Numbered from the stretch's first letter, positions 7,721-16,364 are shown. The stretch: 64,000 nucleotides of DNA from Micromonospora sp. NBC_01740 (GCF_035920365.1 NZ_CP109150.1:4960001-5024000), one strand, 5' to 3'. A program made the numbers and translations. The notes: generated from the sequence alone by a model not told the origin.

Positions 7721-9578
7721 CGAGCGGCACGCGGTCCGGCGGCGTCACGTCCTCCCAGTGCCCGACCAGCTCGCGGTAGGTGGTCGAGCGGGTCAGCAGG
7801 TCGTCGTGGCTGCCGACGAGCGGCCGGTCGCCGTCGAACACCAGCACCCGCCGGGCCCGGGTCGCCGAGCTGATCCGGTGCGCGATGACCACCAGGGTGC
7901 CGCCCCGGCGGGCGAAGGCGTGCTCGACGGTCGCCTCCAGGGTCGGGTCCAGGTGACACGTCGCCTCGTCGAGGATCACCAGCGGTGCCGTGGCGAGGTA
8001 GGCCCGGACCGCCGCGACGAGCTGACGCTCCCCGGCGGAGAGGGCGGCGGGGTCCAGTTCGGCGTCCAGGCCACCGAGGCGGGCCACCAGGGGACCGGCG
8101 CCGAGGGTGCGCACGGCGGCCAGGACCGTCGCGTCGTCGGCGTCGGCGTGCAGGTAGCGGAGGTTGTCGCCGACGGAACCGGTGCGCACGTACGCCTCCT
8201 GCGGCACCAGCACCCGCAGCCGGGCCAGCGCCTCCGGCGGTGTGCCGTCGACGGGTACGCCGGCCAGGTGGACCGTGCCCGACTCCGGTGACGCCAGCCC
8301 TGCGACCAGCGCGGCCAGGGTGGACTTCCCGGCGCCGCTCGGCCCCACCACGGCCAGATGGTCGCCCGCCGCCACCGTCAGGGTGAGGTCCGCCAGGACG
8401 GGGCGGGCGTGCGGGCCGTACCGGAAGGTCAGCCCCCGAAGCGCGACCGCCGGCGGGTCGCCGACGGCGGCGGCCCACGGCGCCGGGCCGGCGGCGGCCG
8501 GTGAAGGACCGGCCGGGACGGCGGCGACCGGTGAAGGACCGGCCGGGACGGCGGCGACCGGGGGCGACGGGACGGCGGCGGGGCGGGACGGCGGGGCGGT
8601 GGGCGGCGGGAGGTCCGGCCCCGGGGGCGGGCTGGTGCGCAGGATGCGGCCCAGGGTGACGGCGTAGCGCAGGCCGCCGCCACCGACGCCCTGCACGACC
8701 GCGTGCAGGGCGGGTTGCAGCCCGGTGGTGACGTAGACCAGCGCGCCCAGCACGGCGCCGGCGCTCAGCCCCTGCCGGACCAGCCACGGCGCGGCCAGCA
8801 CCAGCACCACCACGGGCAGCCAGCCGCCCACGCCGAGGCTGAGGCTGCGCAGCGCCGCCATCCGGGCCAGCGTCCGCTCCGCGTCGGCCTGCGCCGTGAC
8901 CCGCCGGTCCACGTCGGACACCACGCGCTCCTGCGCGCCGCAGGCGACGACGTCGCGGTGCCCGGCCAGCGCCGACGCCGCCGAGCGGCCGAGCCGCTCG
9001 CCGGCGGTCACCTGGGCCCGCTGGTGCGCCACCATGGCCGGCAGTGACGCCCCGAACACGGCCAGCCCCACCACCAGCGGGGCCGCCACCGCACCGGCCA
9101 GCGGCGGGGCCAGGGCGAGCAGGCCGAGCAGCGCCGCCCCGGCGGTGAACAGGAACCCGCGGACCACCAGCAGCAGCCCGCCGAAGGTGTCCCGGACCAC
9201 CTCGACCTGGTGGGTCAGCCGGGCCACGGTGGCGCTGTCCGCCCGGCCGCCGGCCCGGGTGGCGTCGTGCAGGGCCCCCCGCACCACCCGGGCGGCCAAC
9301 TCGTCGCGGAACGGTTCCACCACGGCCCCGAGGCTGCGGTACACCTGCCCGGTGGCCGCCGCTCCCACCAGCACGGCCGCGGCGAGCCCGGCCAGCCAGG
9401 CCAGGCCGGTGCCGAACTCACCGGCCAGGAAACCCCGGTCGACGGCGCGGGCCACGAACACCCCGCCCAGCAGCGCCGGCAGGGCCTCCACCGCCGACCA
9501 GGCAGCCAGCCGGCCCAGGGCCCGCCGGCGGGCCCGCAGTGCCGCCCAGGTGCTGCGACGTACGCCGGGGCCGCTCAT
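7710..9578 (-). CDS. ABC exporter half-transporter, second of a pair (lanthipeptide locus)
   Basis: The 622-residue protein fuses about six transmembrane helices (1-~310) to an ATPase domain (~400-600). Walker A is VVGPSGAGKST, the Q-loop is VLVPQEAYV, the signature is LSAGERQLV and Walker B is LVILDEAT, all canonical. Between the halves is a ~70-residue proline/alanine linker that includes a 10-residue tandem repeat (see 8501-8560). The ATG at 9578 overlaps the stop of the upstream transporter gene by one base, so the two are probably translated together and form a heterodimer. By context it exports the SapB-like peptide. A much longer open frame upstream on this strand is a shadow of neighbouring genes. 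Confidence 0.9.
   Translation of the reverse strand: MSGPGVRRSTWAALRARRRALGRLAAWSAVEALPALLGGVFVARAVDRGFLAGEFGTGLAWLAGLAAAVLVGAAATGQVYRSLGAVVEPFRDELAARVVRGALHDATRAGGRADSATVARLTHQVEVVRDTFGGLLLVVRGFLFTAGAALLGLLALAPPLAGAVAAPLVVGLAVFGASLPAMVAHQRAQVTAGERLGRSAASALAGHRDVVACGAQERVVSDVDRRVTAQADAERTLARMAALRSLSLGVGGWLPVVVLVLAAPWLVRQGLSAGAVLGALVYVTTGLQPALHAVVQGVGGGGLRYAVTLGRILRTSPPPGPDLPPPTAPPSRPAAVPSPPVAAVPAGPSPVAAVPAGPSPAAAGPAPWAAAVGDPPAVALRGLTFRYGPHARPVLADLTLTVAAGDHLAVVGPSGAGKSTLAALVAGLASPESGTVHLAGVPVDGTPPEALARLRVLVPQEAYVRTGSVGDNLRYLHADADDATVLAAVRTLGAGPLVARLGGLDAELDPAALSAGERQLVAAVRAYLATAPLVILDEATCHLDPTLEATVEHAFARRGGTLVVIAHRISSATRARRVLVFDGDRPLVGSHDDLLTRSTTYRELVGHWEDVTPPDRVPLGRP
8501..8560 (-). repeat. 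Two perfect 30-base tandem units inside the transporter linker
   Basis: Units 8501-8530 and 8531-8560 are identical. They encode two copies of a ten-residue segment (PSPVAAVPAG) in the linker between membrane and ATPase domains. Repeats of this kind change copy number easily without shifting the frame. Confidence 0.9.
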
Positions 9579-11305
9579 CAGGCGTCTCCGCCGGGCGTGA
9601 AGACCGACCGGTAGGCCGGGTCGGCCCAGAGCTGCCGGTGCGGCGCCACGGCCCGCAGCCGCCCGCCGTCGAGCCACGCCACCAGGTCGGCCGCCGCCGC
9701 CGTCGTCGCGCGGTGGGTCACCACGAGTCGGGTACGCCCGCCGGCGCCGGCCGCCACCGCCCGGGCGATCCGGTGTTCGGTCGCGGTGTCCAGGCTGGAC
9801 GTGGCGTCGTCGAGGACGAGCAGCCGCTCGGCGGGGAACGCGCGGGCCAGCCCGAGGCGCTGCGCCTCGCCGCCGGAGAGCGGCGCGTCCGTCAACCGGG
9901 TGCGGAAGCCCTCGGGCAGCCGGGCGACGACGTCGGCGACCTGCGCCGCCCGCGCCGCGGCCAGCACCGCCGGGGTGGCCGGGGCGGTTCCGGCGGGCGG
10001 TCGTGCCGAGCCGGCGGGCAGCCCGAGCCCGATCGCGTCGTGCACCGTCTCGCCGACCAGCACGGGCCGGTCGAAGGCGTGGCCGACGGCCCGGCGCAGC
10101 GCGGACGGGTCGAGCCGGCGCAGCGGCACCCCGTCCAGCAGCACCTCGCCGGTCTCCGGGTCGTGCAGGCGGCCGGCCACCGCGGCGAGGGTCGACTTGC
10201 CGGCGCCGGAGCGGCCGACGACGGCCACCGTGGCGCCCGCCGGGACGGTCAGGTCGATCCCGTCGAGGACCACCCGCCCGTCCTCGGTGCGTACGCCCAC
10301 CCCGCGCAGCCGCAGTTCCCCCCGACCGGGCGGCAGCGGCTCGGTGCCGTCGGGGCGTACCGGGTGGGCCAGCGGCTCGGCGATCCGGCCGGCCGCCGCG
10401 CGGGCGCGGACGAGGCGGTTCAGGGTGGCCAGCACCGCGCCCAGTCCGGCGCCGAGGGCCGCGTACTGCACGGCGGCGACGAGTTGGCCGGGCGAGAGCC
10501 AGCCGACGGTCAGCGCGTACCCGCCGACGGCCACGACGGCCACCTGGAGCAGCGGCCCCACGGCGGCGGTGCGGGCGCTCGCCCTGGCCAGCAGCCGCCA
10601 GCTGAGCAGTCCGTACCCGCGCAGTTCCGGCAGGGCCGCGAGCACCCGGTCGCGTTCCCGGTCGACGGTCGCGGCGGCGGCGATGGTGCGGGCGCCGCCG
10701 AGGGCCTCCAGCAGGCGCCCGGCGATGTTCCCCAGCACCCGCTGGTAGCCGGCGACGGCGGCGGAGGCGTCGGTGACGAAGGCGCGCATGAGCAGCGTGA
10801 GCAGGGCCAGCCCGCCGAGGAGGGTGACGCCGAGCAGCGGTTCGAGCAGGGTGAGCGCCACGACGCTGCCGACCGGGGGGAGCAGCGCGACGACGCCGAG
10901 CACCACGGCGGTGCCGGCCTGCCCGGCCTCGGCGGCCTGCCCGACGAGCCGACCGACCAGGTCGCCCACCGGGTGGCGGCGGACGGTGCGTACGTCGCAG
11001 GCGAACAGGTGCCGCAGCAGGCGCCGGCGCAGCCGTGCCGTGGCCCGGGCCGCGCCGTACCCGCTGGCCACGTCGGCGAGGATGTCGGTGACCATGAGGA
11101 CGGCGATCAGGCCGCAGGCGGCGGCCGGCCACCGCACGCCGCCGTCGCCGCCGACGGCGGAGTCGACCGCGAGCCCGAGCGCGGCGGGCAGGGCGAGTTC
11201 GGCCACGGCGCCGGTGAGCGCGACCGCGCCGAGCAGGACCGTCCACCCGCCGCCGTCGCGGACCACCCGCCGCAGCAGCCGGTCGGAGCCGGTCGGCGTC
11301 CCCAT
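9578..11305 (-). CDS. ABC exporter half-transporter, first of a pair (lanthipeptide locus)
   Basis: The 575-residue protein has an N-terminal membrane domain and an ATPase domain from about residue 330. Walker A is VVGRSGAGKST, the signature is LSGGEAQRLGLARAF and Walker B is RLLVLDDATSSLD. The catalytic position after Walker B is aspartate (DD) where most exporters have glutamate, so this is probably the weaker ATPase site of an asymmetric heterodimer. Its partner at 7710-9578 keeps DE. The start is the ATG at 11305, after GGGAGA. It lies 72 bases downstream of the precursor gene at 11378-11497. This arrangement resembles RamA/RamB or AmfA/AmfB of SapB loci. Confidence 0.9.
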   Translation of the reverse strand: MGTPTGSDRLLRRVVRDGGGWTVLLGAVALTGAVAELALPAALGLAVDSAVGGDGGVRWPAAACGLIAVLMVTDILADVASGYGAARATARLRRRLLRHLFACDVRTVRRHPVGDLVGRLVGQAAEAGQAGTAVVLGVVALLPPVGSVVALTLLEPLLGVTLLGGLALLTLLMRAFVTDASAAVAGYQRVLGNIAGRLLEALGGARTIAAAATVDRERDRVLAALPELRGYGLLSWRLLARASARTAAVGPLLQVAVVAVGGYALTVGWLSPGQLVAAVQYAALGAGLGAVLATLNRLVRARAAAGRIAEPLAHPVRPDGTEPLPPGRGELRLRGVGVRTEDGRVVLDGIDLTVPAGATVAVVGRSGAGKSTLAAVAGRLHDPETGEVLLDGVPLRRLDPSALRRAVGHAFDRPVLVGETVHDAIGLGLPAGSARPPAGTAPATPAVLAAARAAQVADVVARLPEGFRTRLTDAPLSGGEAQRLGLARAFPAERLLVLDDATSSLDTATEHRIARAVAAGAGGRTRLVVTHRATTAAAADLVAWLDGGRLRAVAPHRQLWADPAYRSVFTPGGDA

Positions 11306-11377
11306 GGCTTCTCCCGCGAAAGACGTGCGGCCCTGGGCGGACACGGCGTCCGCCCAGGGCCTCGCGTGATGACCTGG

Positions 11378-11497
11378 TCAGTTGCAGGTCGTGACGGACA
11401 GCGAGCTGTCGCCGCAGAGCAGCAGGCTCGCGCGGCTGCCACCGCCGGTGCGGTCGGCGGGGGCCATCTCCATGCCCTGAAGGTCGAGAAGCGCCAT
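11378..11497 (-). CDS. SapB-like class III lanthipeptide precursor, copy 1
   Basis: The 39-residue peptide begins MALLDLQGMEM and ends SRASLLLCGDSSLSVTTCN. The leader carries an LLDLQ box that matches the conserved LFDLQ-type box recognised by class III synthetases. The core is nearly the same as that of Streptomyces SapB (RamS), from memory differing at one residue (V for I) over its last 19 positions. It holds two Ser-x2-Ser-x3-Cys units, the pattern that gives lanthionine or labionin rings. AAGGAG lies about eight bases before the ATG at 11497. SapB is a surface-active peptide that helps aerial growth in Streptomyces; the role here is inferred. Confidence 0.95.
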   Translation of the reverse strand: MALLDLQGMEMAPADRTGGGSRASLLLCGDSSLSVTTCN

Positions 11498-11568
11498 GTC
11501 GATCATCTCCTTCTGTGCTGGTCGGTCGGATGGTCCTGCGCTGGATGTCGCCCGTGAGGGCGTCCGGC

Positions 11569-11688
11569 TCAGTTGCAGGTCGTGACGGACAGCGAGCTGT
11601 CGCCGCAGAGCAGCAGGCTCGCCCGGCTGCCACCGCCCGTGCGGTCGGCGGGGGCCATCTCGAGGCCCTGGAGGTCCAGAAGCGCCAT
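11569..11688 (-). CDS. SapB-like class III lanthipeptide precursor, copy 2
   Basis: This second 39-residue precursor differs from copy 1 at a single residue, Leu for Met at position 9 in the leader. The predicted core is identical. The ATG at 11688 follows AGGAGG, which sits on the last codons and stop of lanKC, six bases upstream. Translation is therefore probably coupled to the synthetase gene. The two copies are offset by 191 bases and clearly arose by tandem duplication. Because the cores match, the duplication adds dose and not product diversity. Confidence 0.95.
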   Translation of the reverse strand: MALLDLQGLEMAPADRTGGGSRASLLLCGDSSLSVTTCN

Positions 11689-11694
11689 GTCGTG

Positions 11695-14295
11695 TCACCT
11701 CCTTCCGTGTTGATCGGATGGGTCGGTCGCCCTCGCCGAAGCGAGGGAGTCGGGAGCGCCCGCCAGGGGCGCGAGGAACGGCAGGCGCACCGGGTCGTCG
11801 GGCCGCGCGGCGGCCAGCGCCAGCAGCACGCCGGCGGTGCCGGTGCCGAGGTCCATGGACAGCCGCAGCAGCTGCTCGCCCGGGAAGGCGGTGCCGTCGC
11901 GGTAGGGCAGGGCGTGCCAGGCCAGCCGGGCCACCTGGGCGTCGCGTTCGCGGCAGAGCCCCGGATCGTCGGGGTACGCCGCCAGGTAGGCGATGATGCC
12001 GGCTCGTCCGGCGAAGAGGCCGGACTGCGCGTAGAACGGTGACCGGGCGGCGCGGCGTACGCCGGCGCTGGCCTCGGCGAACCGCTCGTCGGCGCGGTGC
12101 CGCAGGTACTCGTCGAGCACCAGCCCGATGCCGACGCTGCCCTGCCCGAGGTAGGGCATGGTGCGCCAGCCCTCGTTGACCTCCAGCGCGCCGTCGGGGC
12201 GTACCACGCAGCGGCGCAGGTCCTGGCGCAGGGCAGTGGCGGCGTGGTCCAGCAGGGCCTCGTCGCCGGTCAGCTCGTGCAGCCGCACCAGCAGCAGCGC
12301 CGGCCCGGTGCGGCCGCGCAGCAGCCCGGCGTACGGGTTGCGCCCGCCGCTGATGTCCGGCCCCGGGTCGTCGGCGAGCTGGTCGACCACCCGCTCGGCA
12401 ACCCGCCAGGCCGCGTCGCGCAGGGCCGTCTCGCCGGTGCGTCCGGCCAGCTCGGCCAGGTTGAGCGCGATGCCGGCGAGGCCGCCCGAGAGGCTGTGGT
12501 CCAGGCCGTCCAGCGGCTGGCGCAGGCAGATGTCGAGCACGTCGAGGGCGTCCTGCCGGCGGCCGAGCGCATCGAGGGCGTACGCGACGCCGTGCAGGCC
12601 GTCGTAGAAGCCGCACCGGGTGCCGGAGGGGGGTGCCGTGGCGTGGCGCACCAGCCACTTTTCGTGTTCCGGCCACCGTCCGGCGCCGCTGACGTGCAGG
12701 GCGTACAGGACGCCGGCGGCACCGTGGGCGAGGTTGAGCCCGCCGCTGCGGAACTGCTCGATGTCGCCGGGGAAGAGCCGGTCGTCCCGGTCGGGTGTCG
12801 CGCTGGCGAGGATCGCCCGGGCGAGCCGGTCCCGGTGGGCCGGCCCGACGTCGACGGTGAGGTCGGGTGCCCCTCCGGCGTCCGCCGGGGCGGGGCCGGT
12901 GATCTCCCGTACGGCGTCGTCGAGGAGATCCCTCGGCACCGGGAAGTGCGCGGCGATCACGTCGGCGAGGTGCGCGGCCTTGTCCGGCCCGAGCCGGACG
13001 AGCTGGGTCAGCGGCAGGAACAGCGCCAGCCGCAGGCAGGCCAGGGCGTACCGGTCGACGGCGGGACCCGTGCGGTCCCGGGGCGCGGCGAAGCCCTGGT
13101 TGCGTAGTCCCGGCCGGCGGTGGCCGTCGATCGGCGCGGCGACCTCGAAGTCGACGAGCGCGATCCGGTCGTCCGGGCGGACCATGACGTTGAACAGGTG
13201 CAGGTCGCCGTAGACCAGGCCGCGGTCGTGGATCGCCGTGACGACCTCCTCGACCTGCCGGTGCACGTCCAGCGCCCAGCGGGTGTAGGCGGCGCGGTCG
13301 GCGTCCGTGGCGTCGGCGTCGATCAGCGGGTACCGGTCGACCAGGACCTTGTTGAGCGGGCGGCCCTCGATGAACTCCAGCGCGAGGAACCGGTGCTCGC
13401 CGAGGGCGAACTCGTCGTGCACCCGGGGCACCTGCGGCAGGTCGGCCAGCCGGCGCAGCGCGTCGGCCTCCCGGGCCAGGCGGGCGACCGCGTCGGCGCC
13501 GTCGGCGTCGAGACCGGCGTGCGGCCGGGCCTCCTTCAGCACCAGCTGGGTGTCGGTCCGCACGTCCCGGCCGACGTAGAGGCCGCCGCCGTTGGAGAAG
13601 TGGATGACCTTCTCGATCCGGTACGGCACCTCGTCGGTGCTGGTGGCGTTGCGAGCGGCCAGGTGCGGGCCGAGGAAGTCGGGCAGCGTCACCCAGGACG
13701 GCACGTGGAACACCGGGTCGCGGCGGTCGGGCACCAGCGTGCCCGTGTCGTCCTCGATCGCCGGGACCACCTGGCCGTCGGGGGAGTGGCAGTAGCGCGC
13801 GGCGAAGCCGCCGTAGCGTACGTGCACCGGGCCGGCGCCGTGGCGCAGGTCGCTGAGGATGTACGGGCCGGGCTCGCCGGCTAGCAGCTCGTCGAGCTCC
13901 TTGCAGACCAGCTCCAGCTCCGCGTCGTCGCGGGGGTACACGGTGACGAACTTGCCGCTGGCCGCCCGGGAGGCGTACTTGGAGTTGCGCAGCAGCAGGG
14001 TGCGCGGGCCCCGCAGGAACTTGAAGGACAGTCCGCGGGGGACGCAGTAGTCCCAGACGGCGTCCAGCACCCGCTCGGCGTTGTCGAGCGTCGCCGACAC
14101 GTGGATCTTCCAGCCCTGCTGGGGCAGCGTGCCGCCCTCGGGGGCGTAGATCAGCCAGTCGTCGAGCGGCTCGGAGCGCCAGCCGCCGGGGACGGGCCGC
14201 TTCGCCGCCGCGAAGGTGGGCTGCTCGACCGCGCTGCCGAGGGAGTCGTAGAAGAGCCGGTCGGCGGCGCAGTAGCTGTCGTAGCGTTCGTCCAC
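11695..14295 (-). CDS. Class III lanthionine synthetase LanKC (RamC/AmfT-like)
   Basis: The 866-residue enzyme has three parts. The N-terminal lyase-like region (~1-210) begins DERYDSYCAADRLFYDS. A Ser/Thr-kinase-like domain follows (~215-480), with VLKEARP, the catalytic loop YGDLHLFNVMV and the metal motif LVDFEVA in place of DFG. The LanC-like cyclase domain (~510-850) has glycine-rich HGAAGVLYAL and LSGGLAGIALNLAE motifs. The zinc-binding cysteines of true LanC are not evident, as expected for class III. It should phosphorylate, eliminate and cyclise serines of the two adjacent precursors. I chose the GTG at 14295, which gives the family-like start MDERYDSYC and places GGAGGG ten bases upstream. 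A GTG at 14304 is too close to that site. Confidence 0.93.
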   Translation of the reverse strand: MDERYDSYCAADRLFYDSLGSAVEQPTFAAAKRPVPGGWRSEPLDDWLIYAPEGGTLPQQGWKIHVSATLDNAERVLDAVWDYCVPRGLSFKFLRGPRTLLLRNSKYASRAASGKFVTVYPRDDAELELVCKELDELLAGEPGPYILSDLRHGAGPVHVRYGGFAARYCHSPDGQVVPAIEDDTGTLVPDRRDPVFHVPSWVTLPDFLGPHLAARNATSTDEVPYRIEKVIHFSNGGGLYVGRDVRTDTQLVLKEARPHAGLDADGADAVARLAREADALRRLADLPQVPRVHDEFALGEHRFLALEFIEGRPLNKVLVDRYPLIDADATDADRAAYTRWALDVHRQVEEVVTAIHDRGLVYGDLHLFNVMVRPDDRIALVDFEVAAPIDGHRRPGLRNQGFAAPRDRTGPAVDRYALACLRLALFLPLTQLVRLGPDKAAHLADVIAAHFPVPRDLLDDAVREITGPAPADAGGAPDLTVDVGPAHRDRLARAILASATPDRDDRLFPGDIEQFRSGGLNLAHGAAGVLYALHVSGAGRWPEHEKWLVRHATAPPSGTRCGFYDGLHGVAYALDALGRRQDALDVLDICLRQPLDGLDHSLSGGLAGIALNLAELAGRTGETALRDAAWRVAERVVDQLADDPGPDISGGRNPYAGLLRGRTGPALLLVRLHELTGDEALLDHAATALRQDLRRCVVRPDGALEVNEGWRTMPYLGQGSVGIGLVLDEYLRHRADERFAEASAGVRRAARSPFYAQSGLFAGRAGIIAYLAAYPDDPGLCRERDAQVARLAWHALPYRDGTAFPGEQLLRLSMDLGTGTAGVLLALAAARPDDPVRLPFLAPLAGAPDSLASARATDPSDQHGRR

Positions 14296-14536
14296 CCTGA
14301 CCACTCCCTCCGCTGTTCGGTCGGTGCCTGCGTCGTTCGACCGATGTCATCGCCCTGCTGACGGATCTGAGTCTGTCCGTTCGGGCCATGGCGGTTCCAG
14401 TGCGTTCAGTCATGACGACGAATGCGTGCCGCACGGGTCGGCCGTGACAAAAGTCAGTTGCGCCCGAGGTGCGCGGTGCTCCGCCGGCGGGTCGCCGACC
14501 GCACGGTGGGCGGTGCCCCCGTCCGTCCCCGGGCGG

Positions 14537-14542
14537 TACGGT
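14537..14542 (+). promoter_or_regulatory. -10 hexamer for a leaderless diacylglycerol-kinase-like transcript
   Basis: TACGGT is followed by seven bases and the GTG at 14550. It lies about 240 bases from the divergent lanKC start, in a 254-base gap in which I see no further gene. Confidence 0.55.
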
Positions 14543-14549
14543 GCTCGCC

Positions 14550-15476
14550 GTGACCGCAGACGATCACCCCTCCGTCGCCGGCGCCGGGCCCGTCGCCGTG
14601 CTGGCCAACCCGACCGCTGGCCGGGGTCGGCACCGAGGGCTGCTGCCGCAGGTCCTGCACCGGCTCGCGGCTGCCGGCCGGCCGGTACGCCCGCTGCGCG
14701 CGCGTACCGCCGACGAGGCCGAGGCGGCCTGCCGGGCGGCGGTGCGCGACGGGGCGTCGGCCCTGGTCGCGGTCGGCGGCGACGGGACCGTGCACCGCGC
14801 GGTGCAGGCGGTCGCCGGGACGGGGGTCCCGTTCGGCCCGGTGCCCGCCGGGACCGGTAACGACTTCGCCGCCGACACCGGCTTCCCGGCCGACCCGCTC
14901 GCCGCCGTCGACGTGATCGCGGCGGCGCTGCGCGACGGCCGCACCCGCCTGGTGGACCTGGCCCGGATGACGGGGGCCGACGGTGCGGACCGGTGGTACG
15001 GGGCCGTGCTCGCGGCCGGCTTCGACGCGATCGTCAACGAGCGCGCCAACCGGATGCGCTGGCCGAGCGGCCCGCGCCGCTACGACCTGGCGATTCTGGT
15101 GGAACTGGCCCGGCTGCGCCCGCGCCGCTACACCCTGCGCCTCGACGGGGTGCCGCACGAGGTGGACGCCGTGCTGGTGGCGGTGGGCAACTGCGCCAGC
15201 TACGGCGGCGGCATGCGGATCTGCCCGGACGCGGACCCGACCGACGGCCTGCTCGACGTGGTGGTGGGCGGCCGGTTCCACCGGCGCACCCTGATGCGGG
15301 TCAAGCCGCGCATCTACCGGGGCACCCACGTGACCCACCCGCTGGTGCGCAGCTACCGCGCCCGTACGGTCGAGCTGAGCGCCGAGGGCATCACCACGTA
15401 CGCCGACGGCGAGCGTGCCCTGGCCCTCCCCCTGACCGTCACGGCCACCCCCGCCGCCCTCCACCTCCTCCGCTGA
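14550..15476 (+). CDS. Diacylglycerol kinase / sphingosine kinase family lipid kinase
   Basis: The 308-residue protein has the diacylglycerol-kinase catalytic fold. VAVLANPTAGRGRH lies near the start, the nucleotide loop VAVGGDGTVHRAVQA is at ~73-87, and PAGTGNDFA follows. A C-terminal beta-sandwich region carries VGNCASYGGGMRICPDADPTDGLLDVVV. Such enzymes phosphorylate diacylglycerol or related lipids at the membrane. A leaderless promoter sets the GTG start at 14550; the in-frame GTG at 14541 overlaps the -10 hexamer and is unlikely. A gene of this kind next to tatC and helY is familiar from other actinomycetes, so it probably belongs to the core neighbourhood and not to the lanthipeptide locus. 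Confidence 0.88.
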   Translation: MTADDHPSVAGAGPVAVLANPTAGRGRHRGLLPQVLHRLAAAGRPVRPLRARTADEAEAACRAAVRDGASALVAVGGDGTVHRAVQAVAGTGVPFGPVPAGTGNDFAADTGFPADPLAAVDVIAAALRDGRTRLVDLARMTGADGADRWYGAVLAAGFDAIVNERANRMRWPSGPRRYDLAILVELARLRPRRYTLRLDGVPHEVDAVLVAVGNCASYGGGMRICPDADPTDGLLDVVVGGRFHRRTLMRVKPRIYRGTHVTHPLVRSYRARTVELSAEGITTYADGERALALPLTVTATPAALHLLR

Positions 15477-15529
15477 GCCCTCCCTCCCACCCGCCCTCCC
15501 CTCCCTCCTCCCTCCTTCCCTTCTGGCGC

Positions 15530-15600
15530 CGATCATGCAGTCGTGGTGCCCCGCACAAGCCGCGTATGCCCGCAAAACCGGCACCAGAAGTGCATGATCG
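15530..15600. repeat. Long imperfect inverted repeat between convergent genes
   Basis: Arms of 21 bases at 15530-15550 and 15580-15600 are complementary except at a few positions. CGATCATGCA faces TGCATGATCG and TGGTGCC faces GGCACCA. The loop is 29 bases. It lies between the ends of the lipid kinase gene (15476) and the TetR gene (15627). It may be a two-way terminator or a member of a dispersed palindromic family. Confidence 0.75.
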
Positions 15601-15626
15601 ACCAGTCGAGGGCGTCGAGGGCGTGG

Positions 15627-16337
15627 TCAGGGGGTTGTGCGGGTGATGCGGTCTAGCCATTCGGCCAGCAGGGTTCGTTCGGCGGGGGTGAAATCCGTGG
15701 TGAGGGTGTCGAGGGCGGCGCGCAGCGCCACCGCGTGCCGGACCGGACGGTCGGCCCGGGAGGTCGCCCGGGCGGCGGGGGAGTCGGTGACCAGGACGGC
15801 GAGTACCGCCTCCCGGGTCCGGGTCGACAGGGCCGGGTCGCGCCCTGGCGGCTGCGTCCGGATCAGGGTGAGGGTGACCCCGCACGCGGTGGCGTGCAGC
15901 ATCTCGGTCGCCTGGTCGACGCTCGTGCGCAGTCGACCCGCCTCGGCCACCCGGTGCACGAGCTGGCGCAGGATGTCGGCCGCGACCCGGGCCGCGGTCG
16001 GGGTCTCGCCGGGGCGGGGGTCGCCGTACATGAGGGCGTGGAAGGCCGGGTTGGCCACGCCGAAGCCGACGTGCAGGTCCCAGCCCCGGCGCAGGTCGTC
16101 GACCGGGTCGTCGGCGAGGTCCCCGGCCGCCTGGGCGTGCAGGTACGCGGCGAACCCGTAGCTGGCCGCCGCATCCAGCAGGCCGCGCATGTCGCCGAAC
16201 TGCCGGTAGATGGTGGGCGCCTGCACCCCCGCCGCCCGGCTGACCGCGCGGGTGGAGACGGCCTCCCGGCCGCCCTCGGCGAGCAGTGCGGCGGCGGCCC
16301 GGACGATCCGGTCCCGGGGCGACGTCTCGGTGATCAT
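15627..16337 (-). CDS. TetR/AcrR family transcriptional regulator
   Basis: The 236-residue protein has an N-terminal TetR helix-turn-helix (residues ~8-54, ~RIVRAAAALLAEGGREAVSTRAVSRAAGVQAPTIYRQFGD in outline) and an all-helical ligand-binding C-terminus. The ATG at 16337 lies seven bases after a TATCGT -10 hexamer, so the transcript is leaderless. A 16-base palindrome (16349-16364) overlaps that hexamer, which argues for autorepression. The next gene upstream (HAD, ending at 16398) is on the same strand, so no divergent target is obvious. The ligand is unknown. The last ~30 residues are charged and TetR-like in length. Confidence 0.88.
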   Translation of the reverse strand: MITETSPRDRIVRAAAALLAEGGREAVSTRAVSRAAGVQAPTIYRQFGDMRGLLDAAASYGFAAYLHAQAAGDLADDPVDDLRRGWDLHVGFGVANPAFHALMYGDPRPGETPTAARVAADILRQLVHRVAEAGRLRTSVDQATEMLHATACGVTLTLIRTQPPGRDPALSTRTREAVLAVLVTDSPAARATSRADRPVRHAVALRAALDTLTTDFTPAERTLLAEWLDRITRTTP

Positions 16338-16344
16338 GGCAGCG

Positions 16345-16364
16345 ACGATAACGCCTTCGCGTTA
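16345..16364 (-). promoter_or_regulatory. TetR operator overlapping a leaderless -10 hexamer
   Basis: TAACGC and GCGTTA (16349-16354 and 16359-16364) form a palindrome with a 4-base centre. The -10 hexamer TATCGT on the minus strand (16345-16350) overlaps its left arm and stands seven bases before the ATG. Further GTTAGCG and GTTAACG half-sites follow up to about 16400. Confidence 0.6.

Noticed and set aside
11498..14434. Minus-strand frame of about 1018 residues running through lanKC into precursor copy 1
   Set aside because: It is a different frame from lanKC and becomes meaningful only at the precursor. The long run reflects high GC and few stop codons.
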